From: Lactonifactor longoviformis DSM 17459
GTDB lineage: Bacteria; Bacillota; Clostridia; Lachnospirales; Lachnospiraceae
DNA: 64,000 nucleotides
Assembly: GCF_900129135.1 (NCBI RefSeq)
Contig: NZ_FQVI01000001.1
Span: forward strand, 129,538 to 193,537
Reading direction: 5' to 3'
This document shows, one piece after another, positions 42,718-51,295 of this stretch. The notes beneath the pieces were generated by a model. It saw only the letters and a program-made list of their open reading frames with translations. It did no database searches and was not told where the DNA came from. Every line of letters begins with the position of its first letter. Position 1 is the stretch's first letter. The translations under genes were made by a program, and so were the position numbers.

Positions 42718-43494
42718 CTACCGGAGATAATTTTTCATATTCTTCAGCGCATTTTTTTCCAGCCTGCTCACCTGCGCCTGGGAGATACCGATCTCTTCCG
42801 CTACCTCCATCTGTGTCTTCCCCTCATAGAAGCGCAGCTGTACAATATATCTCTCCCTCTCTCCCAGTCTCTTCATCGCCTCTCTGAGAGACAAGTCCTC
42901 TATCCAGTTCTCTTCCTTGTTCTTTTTATCACTGATCTGATCCATCACATACAAGGTATCTCCCCCTTCTGTATAGACAGGTTCGTACAGACTCACGGGA
43001 CTCTGTATGGCATCCAGAGCGTATACGATATCCTCTTTTTCGATCCCAATCTCACTGGCAATCTCATTGATGGTTGGTTCTTTCAGATTCTTTTTCACAT
43101 AATTCTCTCTGGCATAAATAGCTTTATATGCAATATCCCTGAGGGATCGGCTTACCCGTATGCTGTTGTTGTCCCTCAGGTAACGACGGATCTCACCTAT
43201 TATCATAGGCACCGCATAAGTAGAGAACTTCACGTTTAAGGTAGTATCAAAATTATCGATTGCCTTTATCAGTCCTATGCAGCCAATCTGAAACAAATCA
43301 TCTACATTTTCATTGCTTCCCGAAAACCTTTTGATTACACTTAACACTAACCTGAGGTTTCCCTTAATGTACAGTTCTCTGGCTTCTGTATCACCCGCCT
43401 TTATTCTCTCAAACAAAGCATCCTTTTCTTCATTTGTCAGAGTAGGAAGCTTTGCCGTATTCACGCCGCATATTTCAACTTTGTTCAGTGCCAT
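42718..43494 (-). CDS. sigG: forespore sigma factor SigG
   Basis: The 258-residue sigma-70 protein has region 2 ('NLRLVLSVIKRFSGSNENVDDLFQIGCIGLIKAIDNFD...FSTYAVPMIIGEIRRYLRD'), region 3 and region 4 ('EVAEEIGISQAQVSRLEKNALKNMKNYL'). The N-terminus 'MALNKVEICGVNTAKLPTLT' is the SigG-type start. It directs late forespore transcription after engulfment. It lies 123 bp after sigE behind a strong terminator, so it has its own promoter, as in other spore-formers; I could not fix that promoter with confidence. Confidence 0.96.
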   Translation of the reverse strand: MALNKVEICGVNTAKLPTLTNEEKDALFERIKAGDTEARELYIKGNLRLVLSVIKRFSGSNENVDDLFQIGCIGLIKAIDNFDTTLNVKFSTYAVPMIIGEIRRYLRDNNSIRVSRSLRDIAYKAIYARENYVKKNLKEPTINEIASEIGIEKEDIVYALDAIQSPVSLYEPVYTEGGDTLYVMDQISDKKNKEENWIEDLSLREAMKRLGERERYIVQLRFYEGKTQMEVAEEIGISQAQVSRLEKNALKNMKNYLR

Positions 43495-43580
43495 AGTAAG
43501 AATCCTCCTAATCAGTTTTACTAATTAAAATGATTCTCACAAAGAGATGGAAATATACGATTTCCAAAAAAATATAAAAA

Positions 43581-43611
43581 ATAAAAGCCCTTGACATTTC
43601 TTGTCAAGGGC
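43581..43611 (-). terminator. terminator of the spoIIGA-sigE operon
   Basis: GCCCTTGACA-AGAAA-TGTCAAGGGC (43587-43611) is a perfect 10-bp stem followed by TTTTATTTTTT on the minus strand, just after the sigE stop. Confidence 0.92.
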
Positions 43612-43617
43612 AAACCT

Positions 43618-44355
43618 CTATTCATATCTGACGATCTCTTTTTTCAGCCTTTTCATAATTCTTTTTTCCAGTCTGGATATGTAAGACTGGGAAATACCCA
43701 GAAGATCCGCTACCTCTTTCTGCGTTTTTTCCCTTCCGTCAGGCATATTTATTCCAAAGCGAAGCTTGATAATGGTCTGCTCCCTTGCAGACAATTTTCC
43801 GATGGCTTTGCCTAACAGCTTTCGCTCCACTTCATTTTCTATATCCCGGTATATCACATCTTCATCAGTGCCCAGAATGTCAGAGAGAAGCAGCTCATTC
43901 CCATCCCAGTCCACATTCAGAGGTTCATCGATAGAGACCTCCATCTTCGTTTTGTTATTTCTTCTCAGATACATCAGAATTTCATTTTCAATACACCTGG
44001 ATGCATAAGTAGCCAGCTTAATCTTTTTGGTAGGGTTAAAGGTATTAATTGCTTTGATCAGCCCAATGGTGCCGATAGAAATCAAATCCTCCACCCCGAC
44101 CCCTGTATTATCAAATTTTTTTGCTATATACACTACCAGTCTGAGATTGTGCTCTATCAGTCTGGATCTTGCCTCTTCCCCTCCCGAAGACTGAAGCGCC
44201 GCTATCATTTCCGCCTCTGACTGGGCATCCAGAGGCGCCGGCAGCACCTCAGCACCTCCGATATAGTGAATTTCTTTTCCTCTTGAAAATATAATGTTCG
44301 AAAATCCCAGCATAGGGAACCGAACTTGTTTTTGCACAGCTGTGTCCATATACAT
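43618..44355 (-). CDS. sigE: mother-cell sigma factor SigE (pro-form)
   Basis: The ATG at 44355 has AGGAGG seven bases upstream; the TTG five codons earlier is part of that site. The 245-residue protein has an N-terminal pro-sequence up to about '[20 protein letters not shown]', where the aligned B. subtilis protein is processed. Sigma region 2 ('[44 protein letters not shown]') and region 4 ('[25 protein letters not shown]') follow. SigE drives early mother-cell gene expression once SpoIIGA removes the pro-sequence. It follows spoIIGA by 11 bp. Confidence 0.96.
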   Translation of the reverse strand: MYMDTAVQKQVRFPMLGFSNIIFSRGKEIHYIGGAEVLPAPLDAQSEAEMIAALQSSGGEEARSRLIEHNLRLVVYIAKKFDNTGVGVEDLISIGTIGLIKAINTFNPTKKIKLATYASRCIENEILMYLRRNNKTKMEVSIDEPLNVDWDGNELLLSDILGTDEDVIYRDIENEVERKLLGKAIGKLSAREQTIIKLRFGINMPDGREKTQKEVADLLGISQSYISRLEKRIMKRLKKEIVRYE

Positions 44356-44366
44356 AAGAAACCTCC

Positions 44367-45263
44367 TCAATTGTCTATGATTTTTGGATTAATAATCATT
44401 TGAAATTTATTGCCCTGTGACAGTTTATCACCTGTCAAGGCCACCACCGGCCGTTGAATCAGCTTACTGTCGCTATCCAAAGAAACACACAGGATATCCA
44501 GAGTCACTGCCAGGAGCAAGCCCTGTTCTTTCCCAACAGAATGGTACAGGACATAATGGGGATGCATCTTTTCTACCGCATCTCCACTCTCCCCAAACTG
44601 CATCATATTCTGCAGCTGCATATCCTGTTCCTCACTCAGAAGTTTTTTCACCGCCTGGTACTCTACTACAGATACAGGTTTATGAGTCACCGTATCCTGC
44701 AGATGATTTCCTGTGTCGTAAAGTCCTTTTACCCTCTCACATTTCCCATTGACATAAAGAGATATGTCGTAGATTTCCGATACCTTAGCTTTCAGGTATC
44801 CGTAGAGTCTTATTCCTATGATAATTGCCCAGTAGCTTACTATACTAAGAAATAAAAACGTCCGAATTCCTACTGCACCAGGACTTTCTCCCAACAGTAT
44901 TTCTCTTGCCCAGTTTCCCAGTCTGGTAGTCTCCAGAAGCGCCTGTATCAGGCCCCCCGCCAGAAAGGCAGCAAGATATAATGTAAGTACTCCCCGAACC
45001 ATACGTTTTATCCCTTTGCAGCCACATCCCACCCGAACCATCAAGATACCGATAAACCCATGCATAAACAGCAAAATTATCCATATACTTCTAAAGGGCA
45101 GTAAGACCGCCAGGCACATACCCGCCGCACCGATCGCGCTTCCCGCAAGGCTTCTGAGGCATGTGGCAGAGCCTCCCAAAAGCCTGTTTACCAGACGCAG
45201 CAAAAAGTAGTCCATTACCATATTCACCACAAACAGAACGTCTATGTATATTTCATAGTACAC
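44367..45263 (-). CDS. spoIIGA: pro-SigE processing aspartic protease SpoIIGA
   Basis: I start it at GTG 45263 ('[19 protein letters not shown]'), preceded by AGGGGGTG; the longer frame runs into the promoter. The 298-residue protein has five membrane helices in its first half and a soluble C-terminal half with the aspartic-protease motif '[11 protein letters not shown]', its Asp at position 183. It cleaves pro-SigE when SpoIIR from the forespore activates it at the septum. It forms an operon with sigE. The promoter has an unusually long spacer and Spo0A-box-like sequences. Confidence 0.95.
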   Translation of the reverse strand: MYYEIYIDVLFVVNMVMDYFLLRLVNRLLGGSATCLRSLAGSAIGAAGMCLAVLLPFRSIWIILLFMHGFIGILMVRVGCGCKGIKRMVRGVLTLYLAAFLAGGLIQALLETTRLGNWAREILLGESPGAVGIRTFLFLSIVSYWAIIIGIRLYGYLKAKVSEIYDISLYVNGKCERVKGLYDTGNHLQDTVTHKPVSVVEYQAVKKLLSEEQDMQLQNMMQFGESGDAVEKMHPHYVLYHSVGKEQGLLLAVTLDILCVSLDSDSKLIQRPVVALTGDKLSQGNKFQMIINPKIIDN

Positions 45264-45315
45264 AAAACACCCCCTATAACCTATGAATGCGTACTTATTG
45301 GAATAAGCACTGTTC

Positions 45316-45381
45316 ATTATAGGTGATAGAGGGTGTTAATTTTGTCAAAACCACAGCCTGAACTTAAAAATCTTATCGACA
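45316..45381 (-). promoter_or_regulatory. spoIIG promoter with candidate Spo0A boxes
   Basis: TTGACA (45343-45348) and TATAAT (45316-45321) are both perfect but 21 bp apart, like the stretched Spo0A-dependent spoIIG promoter of B. subtilis (22 bp). The -35 lies in TTTTGACAAAA, close to the 0A box (TTCGACAAA in this direction). A second box-like TGTCGA lies at 45376-45381, inside the aroD stop region. Confidence 0.75.
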
Positions 45382-46143
45382 GTATTGATGGATATTCGCC
45401 AGCAGTCCGCGCAGTTCTTCCACAGGTATCTGCCCGGGTGCAGACGCCTGTCCCATACTGCCGAAGGTGATAGCGGAACCGAAGACAGCGCCGCAGATAC
45501 GGCTCAAAGCTCCCTTTTGGCCCATAGACATGGTAACCACCGGCTTTTTTGTCTTCCCTTTTACTTCATTAGTTGCACACAAAATTTTCAGCAAATCCCC
45601 TTCATCTTTTGGCATGGCGGCCAATTTTACAATATCCGCCCCAACCGCATCCATCTGCATAAGCCGCCGGATGATCTCATCCTTTTCAGGGGTTTCCTGG
45701 AAATTATGGGAGGATCCTACCACTTTTACTCCCAAACCATGGAGCTCCCTTATCAGTCTTTTCGACATTTCCGGATCTTTGCAGCATTCAACATCCACAA
45801 GATCCACTTTTTTGGTCTCTGCCGCCATAAGATTTAATCTTCTGTAGCTGTCCGGTTCCATGGTTCTCTCTCCTCCTTCCTCCCTGCTTCGGAACGTAAA
45901 GAGAAGGGGAATCCCTTTCAGGCGCATCTCCACCCCATTTAGAACTTCTCTCACGCGCTCCGGACAATCTATCTCCTGAAAAAAATCACAGCGCCACTCT
46001 GCAAGGTCAGGGGAGGTCTCTGCTATCTTATCCGCTTCATCAAAAATCTTTTTCCAGGTGTCCCCTACTATAGGGACGCATATTTTAGGGATCCCTTCCC
46101 CGATTCTAAGTTTTTTCACACATACTATATCCGTCATTTCCAC
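45373..46143 (-). CDS. aroD: 3-dehydroquinate dehydratase, type I
   Basis: The GTG at 46143 is six bases after AGGAGG and is the best start. The 256-residue type I (Schiff-base) enzyme has 'LAEWRCDFF' near residue 49, catalytic His in 'VVGSSHNFQETP' (about 147) and Lys in 'ADIVKLAAMPKDEGD' (about 173), with 'FGSMGQASAPGQ' near the end. It dehydrates 3-dehydroquinate in the shikimate pathway. It is divergent from aroE, with both promoters in 133 bp. Its stop lies within 60 bp of the spoIIG promoter. Confidence 0.94.
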   Translation of the reverse strand: MEMTDIVCVKKLRIGEGIPKICVPIVGDTWKKIFDEADKIAETSPDLAEWRCDFFQEIDCPERVREVLNGVEMRLKGIPLLFTFRSREEGGERTMEPDSYRRLNLMAAETKKVDLVDVECCKDPEMSKRLIRELHGLGVKVVGSSHNFQETPEKDEIIRRLMQMDAVGADIVKLAAMPKDEGDLLKILCATNEVKGKTKKPVVTMSMGQKGALSRICGAVFGSAITFGSMGQASAPGQIPVEELRGLLANIHQYCR

Positions 46144-46172
46144 ATACGACCTCCTGAATCAATTCTGATGCC

Positions 46173-46202
46173 ATTATAGCACGCATCCAGACAGGCGTCC
46201 AA
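46173..46202 (-). promoter_or_regulatory. aroD promoter
   Basis: TTGGAC (46197-46202), an 18-bp spacer and a perfect TATAAT (46173-46178) lie 30 bp before the aroD start. Confidence 0.6.
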
Positions 46203-46214
46203 CATTTGAATCAC

Positions 46215-46243
46215 TTGACAGCCGCCCAATCCTAAACTAAGAT
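46215..46243 (+). promoter_or_regulatory. aroE promoter
   Basis: A perfect TTGACA (46215-46220), a 17-bp spacer and TAAGAT (46238-46243) lie 33 bp before the aroE ATG. Confidence 0.6.
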
Positions 46244-46276
46244 ATTCACATAATACAAACGGAGGATCATTTACAT

Positions 46277-47164
46277 ATGAATACAACACCAGATTATATA
46301 CCCATTACAGGCCATACCCGTCTGACCGCCCTTTTGGGAAGCCCTGTAACCCACAGTATCTCACCCTTAATGCACAATGAAAGCTTCCGCCTTCTGGGAT
46401 TAGACTACGTATACCTATGTTTTGACGTCAAAGAAGACACCCTTGAGGAAGCTGTCCGCGGACTCCGCCAGACCGGCATCCGGGGTTTTAACCTCACAAT
46501 GCCTAACAAAAATAAAATTGTTCAACTGGCTGACAGGCTCTCTCTGTCCGTGCAGCTCATAGGAGCCGCCAACACCATTGTAAACGATAATGGGATTCTC
46601 ACTGCATACAATACGGACGGCTATGGCTTTATGCAGTCCGTAAAGGATGCCGGCCATGAAATCACAGGCAAAACCATGACGCTCATGGGAATCGGCGGCG
46701 CCGCCGCCGCAATCTGTGCCCAGGCGGCTCTGGACGGAGTAAAAAAAATACACATATTCGCACGCCCTACCAGCCGCTTCTGGAACCGCACAGAGGATAT
46801 GATTAAAAAAATCCATCAAAAAACTGCCTGTACCGTCATTCTTCATGAAAACGAGGATCTCCCTGCACTAAAAAAAGCGCTGGAAGAAAGCGCTCTTCTG
46901 GTAAATGCTACCTCCGTAGGCATGGCTCCGCATACCGGAAATTCCATTATTGAAGACGCCTCACTTCTGACGCCCCATCTGGCAGTGGGCGATATCATTT
47001 ATAACCCCAGGGAAACCAAACTGCTATCCATGGCAAGAGAGCGGGGGTGCCCAACCTTTAACGGCATGTATATGCTGCTGTACCAGGGTGCCGAGGCCTT
47101 TAAATTGTGGACCGGCAGGGAGATGCCGGTGGATGTGATAAAAGAAAAATATTTTTCCGAGTGA
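46277..47164 (+). CDS. aroE: shikimate dehydrogenase
   Basis: The 295-residue protein has the substrate motif 'GSPVTHSISPLMHN' (residues 21-34), the catalytic Lys in 'GFNLTMPNKNKIV' and 'AYNTDGYGFMQS'. The NADP-binding loop is 'MGIGGAAAAICAQAAL', and the C-terminus has 'NGMYMLLYQGAEAFKLWTG'. It reduces 3-dehydroshikimate to shikimate. The divergent pairing with aroD could serve biosynthesis, or use of quinate/shikimate as in quinate dehydrogenase relatives; sequence alone does not decide. GGAGG lies 11 bases before the ATG. Confidence 0.93.
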   Translation: MNTTPDYIPITGHTRLTALLGSPVTHSISPLMHNESFRLLGLDYVYLCFDVKEDTLEEAVRGLRQTGIRGFNLTMPNKNKIVQLADRLSLSVQLIGAANTIVNDNGILTAYNTDGYGFMQSVKDAGHEITGKTMTLMGIGGAAAAICAQAALDGVKKIHIFARPTSRFWNRTEDMIKKIHQKTACTVILHENEDLPALKKALEESALLVNATSVGMAPHTGNSIIEDASLLTPHLAVGDIIYNPRETKLLSMARERGCPTFNGMYMLLYQGAEAFKLWTGREMPVDVIKEKYFSE

Positions 47165-47232
47165 TAGTTTTGTGTAATTGTTTTGTGTATGTAAAGCTCG
47201 AATAAAATAGTTGGCAAGTGTCACGGACGGAC

Positions 47233-47451
47233 GGTAAAGGGAGGCGGTCATGGGGGCATGGTAAGGGAGGGTACTTCTATCTGCTTGCTACTGCGTTTCT
47301 CCTCAGCTAACCGCCTAGCCGTTCACTAAGAAGCTCAGGAAAGCCTTCGCTCCTAAGTGACCGCTGGCAGTGGATCTTCGGACGCACTCCGTAGTCTGCA
47401 CAGATAGAAGTACCCTCCCTTACCATGCCCCCATGACCGCCTCCCTTTACC
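47233..47451. repeat. 219-bp palindromic element with perfect 51-bp arms
   Basis: Bases 47233-47283 are the exact reverse complement of 47401-47451. The 117-base centre holds a second, imperfect inverted repeat (about 47312-47334 against 47349-47369). Flanks begin with similar sequence on both sides (TGGCA...TCAC at 47212-47224 and 47452-47465), a possible degenerate target duplication. It encodes no protein. It looks like a MITE-type or other structured mobile element. Confidence 0.85.
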
Positions 47452-47598
47452 TGGCAGATACTCACATCACATTCACGGAAAACGGGTGGGGAAGGTCGGG
47501 AGTTGTACACTTTTCATCCTGCTTAGCACTATTATTAGCTCGATGTTTGGGATAAATCTACCTCCGGAATCCAGTCCTTCCTTCAGCCCAGCCAGCCT

Positions 47599-47627
47599 GC
47601 TGCCGCGGGATTTCTCTCACCGTCCCC
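47599..47627. repeat. CTGCCGCGGGATT repeat, copy 2
   Basis: It matches 32261-32289 at 27 of 29 bases. It lies between the palindromic element and the ftsZ terminator. Confidence 0.75.
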
Positions 47628-47702
47628 CCCTGCCCCCATACCTTTCGACAGGAAAGTCTTAAGCTTAGGAAGATAAATCCTACGTTATCATCCCACTAAA
47701 AC

Positions 47703-47735
47703 TAAAAAAGACTGCCGCATGTCACACGGCAGTCT
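47703..47735 (-). terminator. ftsZ terminator
   Basis: AGACTGCCG / CGGCAGTCT (47709-47735) with a nine-base loop, followed by TTTTTT on the minus strand, seven bases after the ftsZ stop. Confidence 0.92.
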
Positions 47736-47742
47736 CTCCCAA

Positions 47743-48981
47743 TTATTTATTTCTGTTCTTCAGGAAATCCGGAATCTGAATATCCTTTTTAGGTACATTA
47801 CTTGTAGTAGGCGCCTGATTCGGCTGCAGCGGCGATGTAAAGGTAGGCTGCGTGAATGTAGGCTGTGTAAATACCGGCTGCTGTACTGGCTGTTGAACCG
47901 GCTGCTGGTTAAATGCAGGCTGATTAAAAGTCGGCTGTTTGAACGCCGGCGCTTTCTGCTGCTGTTGCTGTGCATTCTTCTGTTCTGCGCTTCTCTTTGC
48001 ATTTCTGGATACACTGGCAGTTCTTGTGGTAGCGTCATCCAATCCGGTCGCAATAACCGTAATCCTTGCGTAATCTGCCTCTTTATCATCGTACATAGCA
48101 CCGAAGATAATGTTCGCGTCCTCCCCTGCCAGTTCCTGCACATAGCTTGCCGCATCATTGGCATCCATAAGAGAGATATCTCCGGAGATATTGATAATCA
48201 CGTGGGAAGCACCTTCGATTGTGGTCTCCAGAAGTGGGCTGGCAACTGCCTGCTGTACTGCCTCCAGAGCCTTCTCATCGCCTTTTGACTCACCAATACC
48301 AATATGAGCCACACCTTTGTCTGTCATAACCGTCTGTACATCGGCAAAGTCAAGGTTAATCAGGGCTGGGAGGTTAATCAGGTCTGTAATGCCCTGCACT
48401 GCCTGCTGCAGCACCTCATCCGCCTTTCTCAGAGCCTCCGGCATCGTAGTACGGCGATCTACGATCTCCAGCAATTTATCATTGGGAATTACTATTAAGG
48501 TATCCACATGGTCTTTTAACTTTTCAATTCCTGACAGGGCATTGCTCATACGTGTCTTAGCTTCAAAGCGGAAAGGTTTCGTTACAACACCTACTGTAAG
48601 GATTCCCATCTCTTTCGCCAATCCGGCAACGATCGGTGCCGCACCGGTTCCTGTGCCGCCTCCCATACCGCAAGTTACAAATACCATATCCGCACCCTGC
48701 ATGACCTGTCTCAGCTCTTCTACGCTTTCTTCTGCTGCCTTTTCACCGATCTCCGGCTTCGCGCCTGCTCCCAGACCCTTTGTCAGCTTTTCACCGATCT
48801 GAAGAACGGTGGGTGCCTTACATAAAGTAAGGGCTTGTTTATCTGTATTGACTCCTACGAATTCTACTCCGCCGATGGTTTCTTCCACCATCCTGTTGAC
48901 TGCATTATTTCCAGCGCCACCTACACCAATTACTATGATTTTTGCAGATGATTCCGCCTCGTTCGTCATAATTTCTAACAA
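47743..48981 (-). CDS. ftsZ: cell division GTPase FtsZ
   Basis: I start it at TTG 48981 because GGAGG lies seven bases before it; the first ATG is four codons later and too far from that site. The 412-residue tubulin homologue has '[15 protein letters not shown]', the G-box '[12 protein letters not shown]' and the T7-type synergy loop '[11 protein letters not shown]'. A Gln/Pro/Thr-rich linker with [13 protein letters not shown]-like repeats (about residues 340-395) precedes the C-terminal peptide '[12 protein letters not shown]' that binds FtsZ partners. It polymerises into the Z-ring. ftsA is not upstream, unlike in B. subtilis. Confidence 0.97.
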   Translation of the reverse strand: MLEIMTNEAESSAKIIVIGVGGAGNNAVNRMVEETIGGVEFVGVNTDKQALTLCKAPTVLQIGEKLTKGLGAGAKPEIGEKAAEESVEELRQVMQGADMVFVTCGMGGGTGTGAAPIVAGLAKEMGILTVGVVTKPFRFEAKTRMSNALSGIEKLKDHVDTLIVIPNDKLLEIVDRRTTMPEALRKADEVLQQAVQGITDLINLPALINLDFADVQTVMTDKGVAHIGIGESKGDEKALEAVQQAVASPLLETTIEGASHVIINISGDISLMDANDAASYVQELAGEDANIIFGAMYDDKEADYARITVIATGLDDATTRTASVSRNAKRSAEQKNAQQQQQKAPAFKQPTFNQPAFNQQPVQQPVQQPVFTQPTFTQPTFTSPLQPNQAPTTSNVPKKDIQIPDFLKNRNK

Positions 48982-49072
48982 AGTGCTTCCTCCTTTAAAC
49001 TACCCTCGTATAATTTTAACCCTTCAAAAATGGATTGTCGTATTAGTTCCTGTGATGCTTGCATATAGATAT

Positions 49073-49101
49073 ATAATATATTTTTTTCATCAATTTATCA
49101 A
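49073..49101 (-). promoter_or_regulatory. ftsZ promoter
   Basis: TTGATA (49096-49101), a 17-bp spacer and TATTAT (49073-49078) give ftsZ its own promoter with a leader of about 85 nt in the 181-bp gap after divIB. Confidence 0.55.
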
Positions 49102-49162
49102 CCACAAATTTCGATTTTTCCTTTTTTTTATAATTTATTCTTTTTTATGACATATTTCGTTC

Positions 49163-49978
49163 TTAATCTGTGGAATCTGCCTCTATGGTTTTGTCTTTTT
49201 CCCCGGAATCCGGGCTGTCCTCGTCAGAATCCGACGTCTCATCTTTCTCGAAGGTAACGTTTTTTGCATCATTGGTTATATTTTCCAGGTGCAGCAGTCC
49301 CTTCTTCCCCTCCAGATACGGAAGAATAGCCGCAAGATGAGTAACCTTTTCTTCCAGATAGCTGTCTTCTCCCATAGTCACCTGTATATCCCCATAATAT
49401 AAGGTAATATTATATTTTTTATCCAGTACTATCCTGTCTGGTTCTATCTCATTTTTCGCAATCATACGGCTCAAACTCAGGATTGTATTAAAAATTTCTT
49501 CGTTGTCTATGGGAAGCTTGTCCTTTAGAGCCACATGATCGAATTCCAGTCCTTCAATATAGGGGACCCCATCCAAAGGTTCCACGGTACTTTCTGCAAT
49601 AATTCCCTTTTTATCAAAGTACATGTACCCATCCAGAAAGGGTACATAGCCAATGAGCTCCTTTTCCACTACATGGATGGCTATTTTATTGGGTGACAGC
49701 CGTTCCACTGTAATGGTTTGAATAAAGGGAGTATCTTTTGTATTTTCCTCTATATCTGTCATTGGAAATAATATAGAGTTGGATTTAAAAGGTCCCTTCA
49801 TGACCATCTTTCGGACTTCCTTTTCTGTGTAATGGTGATTGCCGTCCACTTCTATCTCCGTAATCCGAAAGCAGACAAAAAAAGCAATCACACTTAACAG
49901 TATAATTCCCAGAATGCCGGCCACAACGATGCGAAATATTTTTTTATCAATCTTTTTTCTGTATTGTGATTCCTTCAT
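49163..49978 (-). CDS. ftsQ: cell division protein DivIB/FtsQ
   Basis: The 271-residue protein has a short cytoplasmic start, one membrane helix (about residues 16-36) and a POTRA domain ('ITEIEVDGNHHYTEKEVRKMV'). A beta domain follows ('VERLSPNKIAIHVVEKELIGYV') and then an acidic Asp/Ser/Glu tail of about 30 residues. FtsQ/DivIB links FtsL-type proteins and the septal synthase outside the membrane. It starts 11 bp after murA and is the last gene of the dcw run before ftsZ. Confidence 0.92.
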   Translation of the reverse strand: MKESQYRKKIDKKIFRIVVAGILGIILLSVIAFFVCFRITEIEVDGNHHYTEKEVRKMVMKGPFKSNSILFPMTDIEENTKDTPFIQTITVERLSPNKIAIHVVEKELIGYVPFLDGYMYFDKKGIIAESTVEPLDGVPYIEGLEFDHVALKDKLPIDNEEIFNTILSLSRMIAKNEIEPDRIVLDKKYNITLYYGDIQVTMGEDSYLEEKVTHLAAILPYLEGKKGLLHLENITNDAKNVTFEKDETSDSDEDSPDSGEKDKTIEADSTD

Positions 49979-49989
49979 ACCAATCCCCT

Positions 49990-51240
49990 TTAGTCTCTCC
50001 GGATATTGCCTCCCAAAGATGCCAGGTCATCGCATATATGCTCGTATCCCCGCTCAATGAAATGTCTGTTGTTAATATAAGTAGTTCCACAGGCTCCTAA
50101 TCCGGCAATTACCAGGGCAGCACCCCCTCTGAGTTCCTGGGCAAACACTTGCGCGCCCTGAAGGCAGGGTACTCCTTCAATAATAGCATCTCTGCCGTCA
50201 ATTACAATTCTCGCCCCCATCTTTGTCAGCTGGGAAGCCACTTTAAATCTGTCCTCGAATACAGTCTCTCTGATATGGCTCCTTCCGGGCACTGATGCCA
50301 GCACAGCCATCAGCGGGGACTGCATATCCGTGGGGAATCCTGGATAAACCTGGGTTTCCAAATAGGAAACAGGCGTATCCACCTTTCTGCCGCACAGAAA
50401 CAGTTTACCACCTTTTACTTCATATTGTCCACCCATTTTCTCGTAAGCCTCCAGCAAGGCATCCATTTCTTCTATTGGGGGATTTTCTAAGACAATGTCT
50501 CCCCTGGTCGCGGCACAGGCGCATACATAGGTGCCCGCCACAATCCGATCTGCGGGTATATCAAATTCCACTTCATGCAGGGCACTGACACCCCGGATCA
50601 GCAGAGTATCTGTACCGGTACCCTCTATTCTTGCACCCATTTGGTTTAGAAAACGGCACAGCCATACTACTTCCGGTTCTGCCGCACATCCGGAGAGTCT
50701 GGTATCTCCCTTGGCTTTCACGGCAGCCAAAAGTGCATTCTGTGTCGCACCTACACTTGCCTTCTTGAAGAAGATGTCCGCTCCCTTTAATTCTTTCGCA
50801 GTTACATGCAGTATTCCGTCTATTTCTTCTATGGCGGCTCCCAGTCTGGCTAATGCCAGAAGATGCAGGTTAATAGGTCTGGAACCTATCACACAGCCTC
50901 CCGGATAGGGAATATTAGCTTTTCCCATCCTTCCAAGAAGGCTCCCCATGACGACCACAGAGGAGCGCATTTTTTCCCCATACTCTCTGGGTATCTCTGT
51001 ACCTGTGACAGAGGTGCTGTCGATATACAGTGTATCCCCCTCCCACCACACAAGTGCCCCCAGAGACCTGAGTATTTCTTCCATATATTTTACATCTGCT
51101 ATTCTTGGGCAGCCCTTCAGCGCGCAGATACCTTCCTGCAACAGAGTGGCTGCCATCATAGGCAACGCTGCATTTTTGGAACCCTGTATAGCAATGGAAC
51201 CCTGAAGTGGTTTTCCTCCCACGATTCTGATACTGTCCAA
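49990..51240 (-). CDS. murA: UDP-N-acetylglucosamine 1-carboxyvinyltransferase
   Basis: The TTG at 51240 is eight bases after AGGAG and is favoured over a GTG three codons earlier. The 416-residue EPSP-synthase-fold enzyme has 'QGSKNAALPMMAATLL' (catalytic Lys), the active-site Cys in 'IPYPGGCVIGSRPINLHL' (about Cys116), and 'VYPGFPTDMQSPLMAVL'. It transfers enolpyruvate to UDP-GlcNAc, the first step of peptidoglycan synthesis. Its place between spoVE and divIB, where B. subtilis has murG and murB, is notable. Confidence 0.93.
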   Translation of the reverse strand: MDSIRIVGGKPLQGSIAIQGSKNAALPMMAATLLQEGICALKGCPRIADVKYMEEILRSLGALVWWEGDTLYIDSTSVTGTEIPREYGEKMRSSVVVMGSLLGRMGKANIPYPGGCVIGSRPINLHLLALARLGAAIEEIDGILHVTAKELKGADIFFKKASVGATQNALLAAVKAKGDTRLSGCAAEPEVVWLCRFLNQMGARIEGTGTDTLLIRGVSALHEVEFDIPADRIVAGTYVCACAATRGDIVLENPPIEEMDALLEAYEKMGGQYEVKGGKLFLCGRKVDTPVSYLETQVYPGFPTDMQSPLMAVLASVPGRSHIRETVFEDRFKVASQLTKMGARIVIDGRDAIIEGVPCLQGAQVFAQELRGGAALVIAGLGACGTTYINNRHFIERGYEHICDDLASLGGNIRRD

Positions 51241-51295
51241 CCAATACACTCCTATTTGCTCTTATATACTATAGTATGCAGGGTTCCTCAAAGGG

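Larger units (their letters stand above)
47165..47742. other. 578-bp gap between convergent aroE and ftsZ
   Basis: No credible gene. The gap holds the 219-bp palindromic element (47233-47451), a copy of the CTGCCGCGGGATT repeat (47599-47627) and the ftsZ terminator (47703-47735). Short open frames inside the palindrome arise from its symmetry and have no ribosome sites. Confidence 0.8.

Noticed and set aside
43495-43580. SigF/SigG-type promoter before sigG
   Set aside because: A GTATA and a CATTTTA occur, but with about 21 bp between them instead of about 18; not convincing.
47307-47555. Short open frames on both strands inside the palindromic element
   Set aside because: They arise from the symmetric arms, lack ribosome sites and have no recognisable motif.
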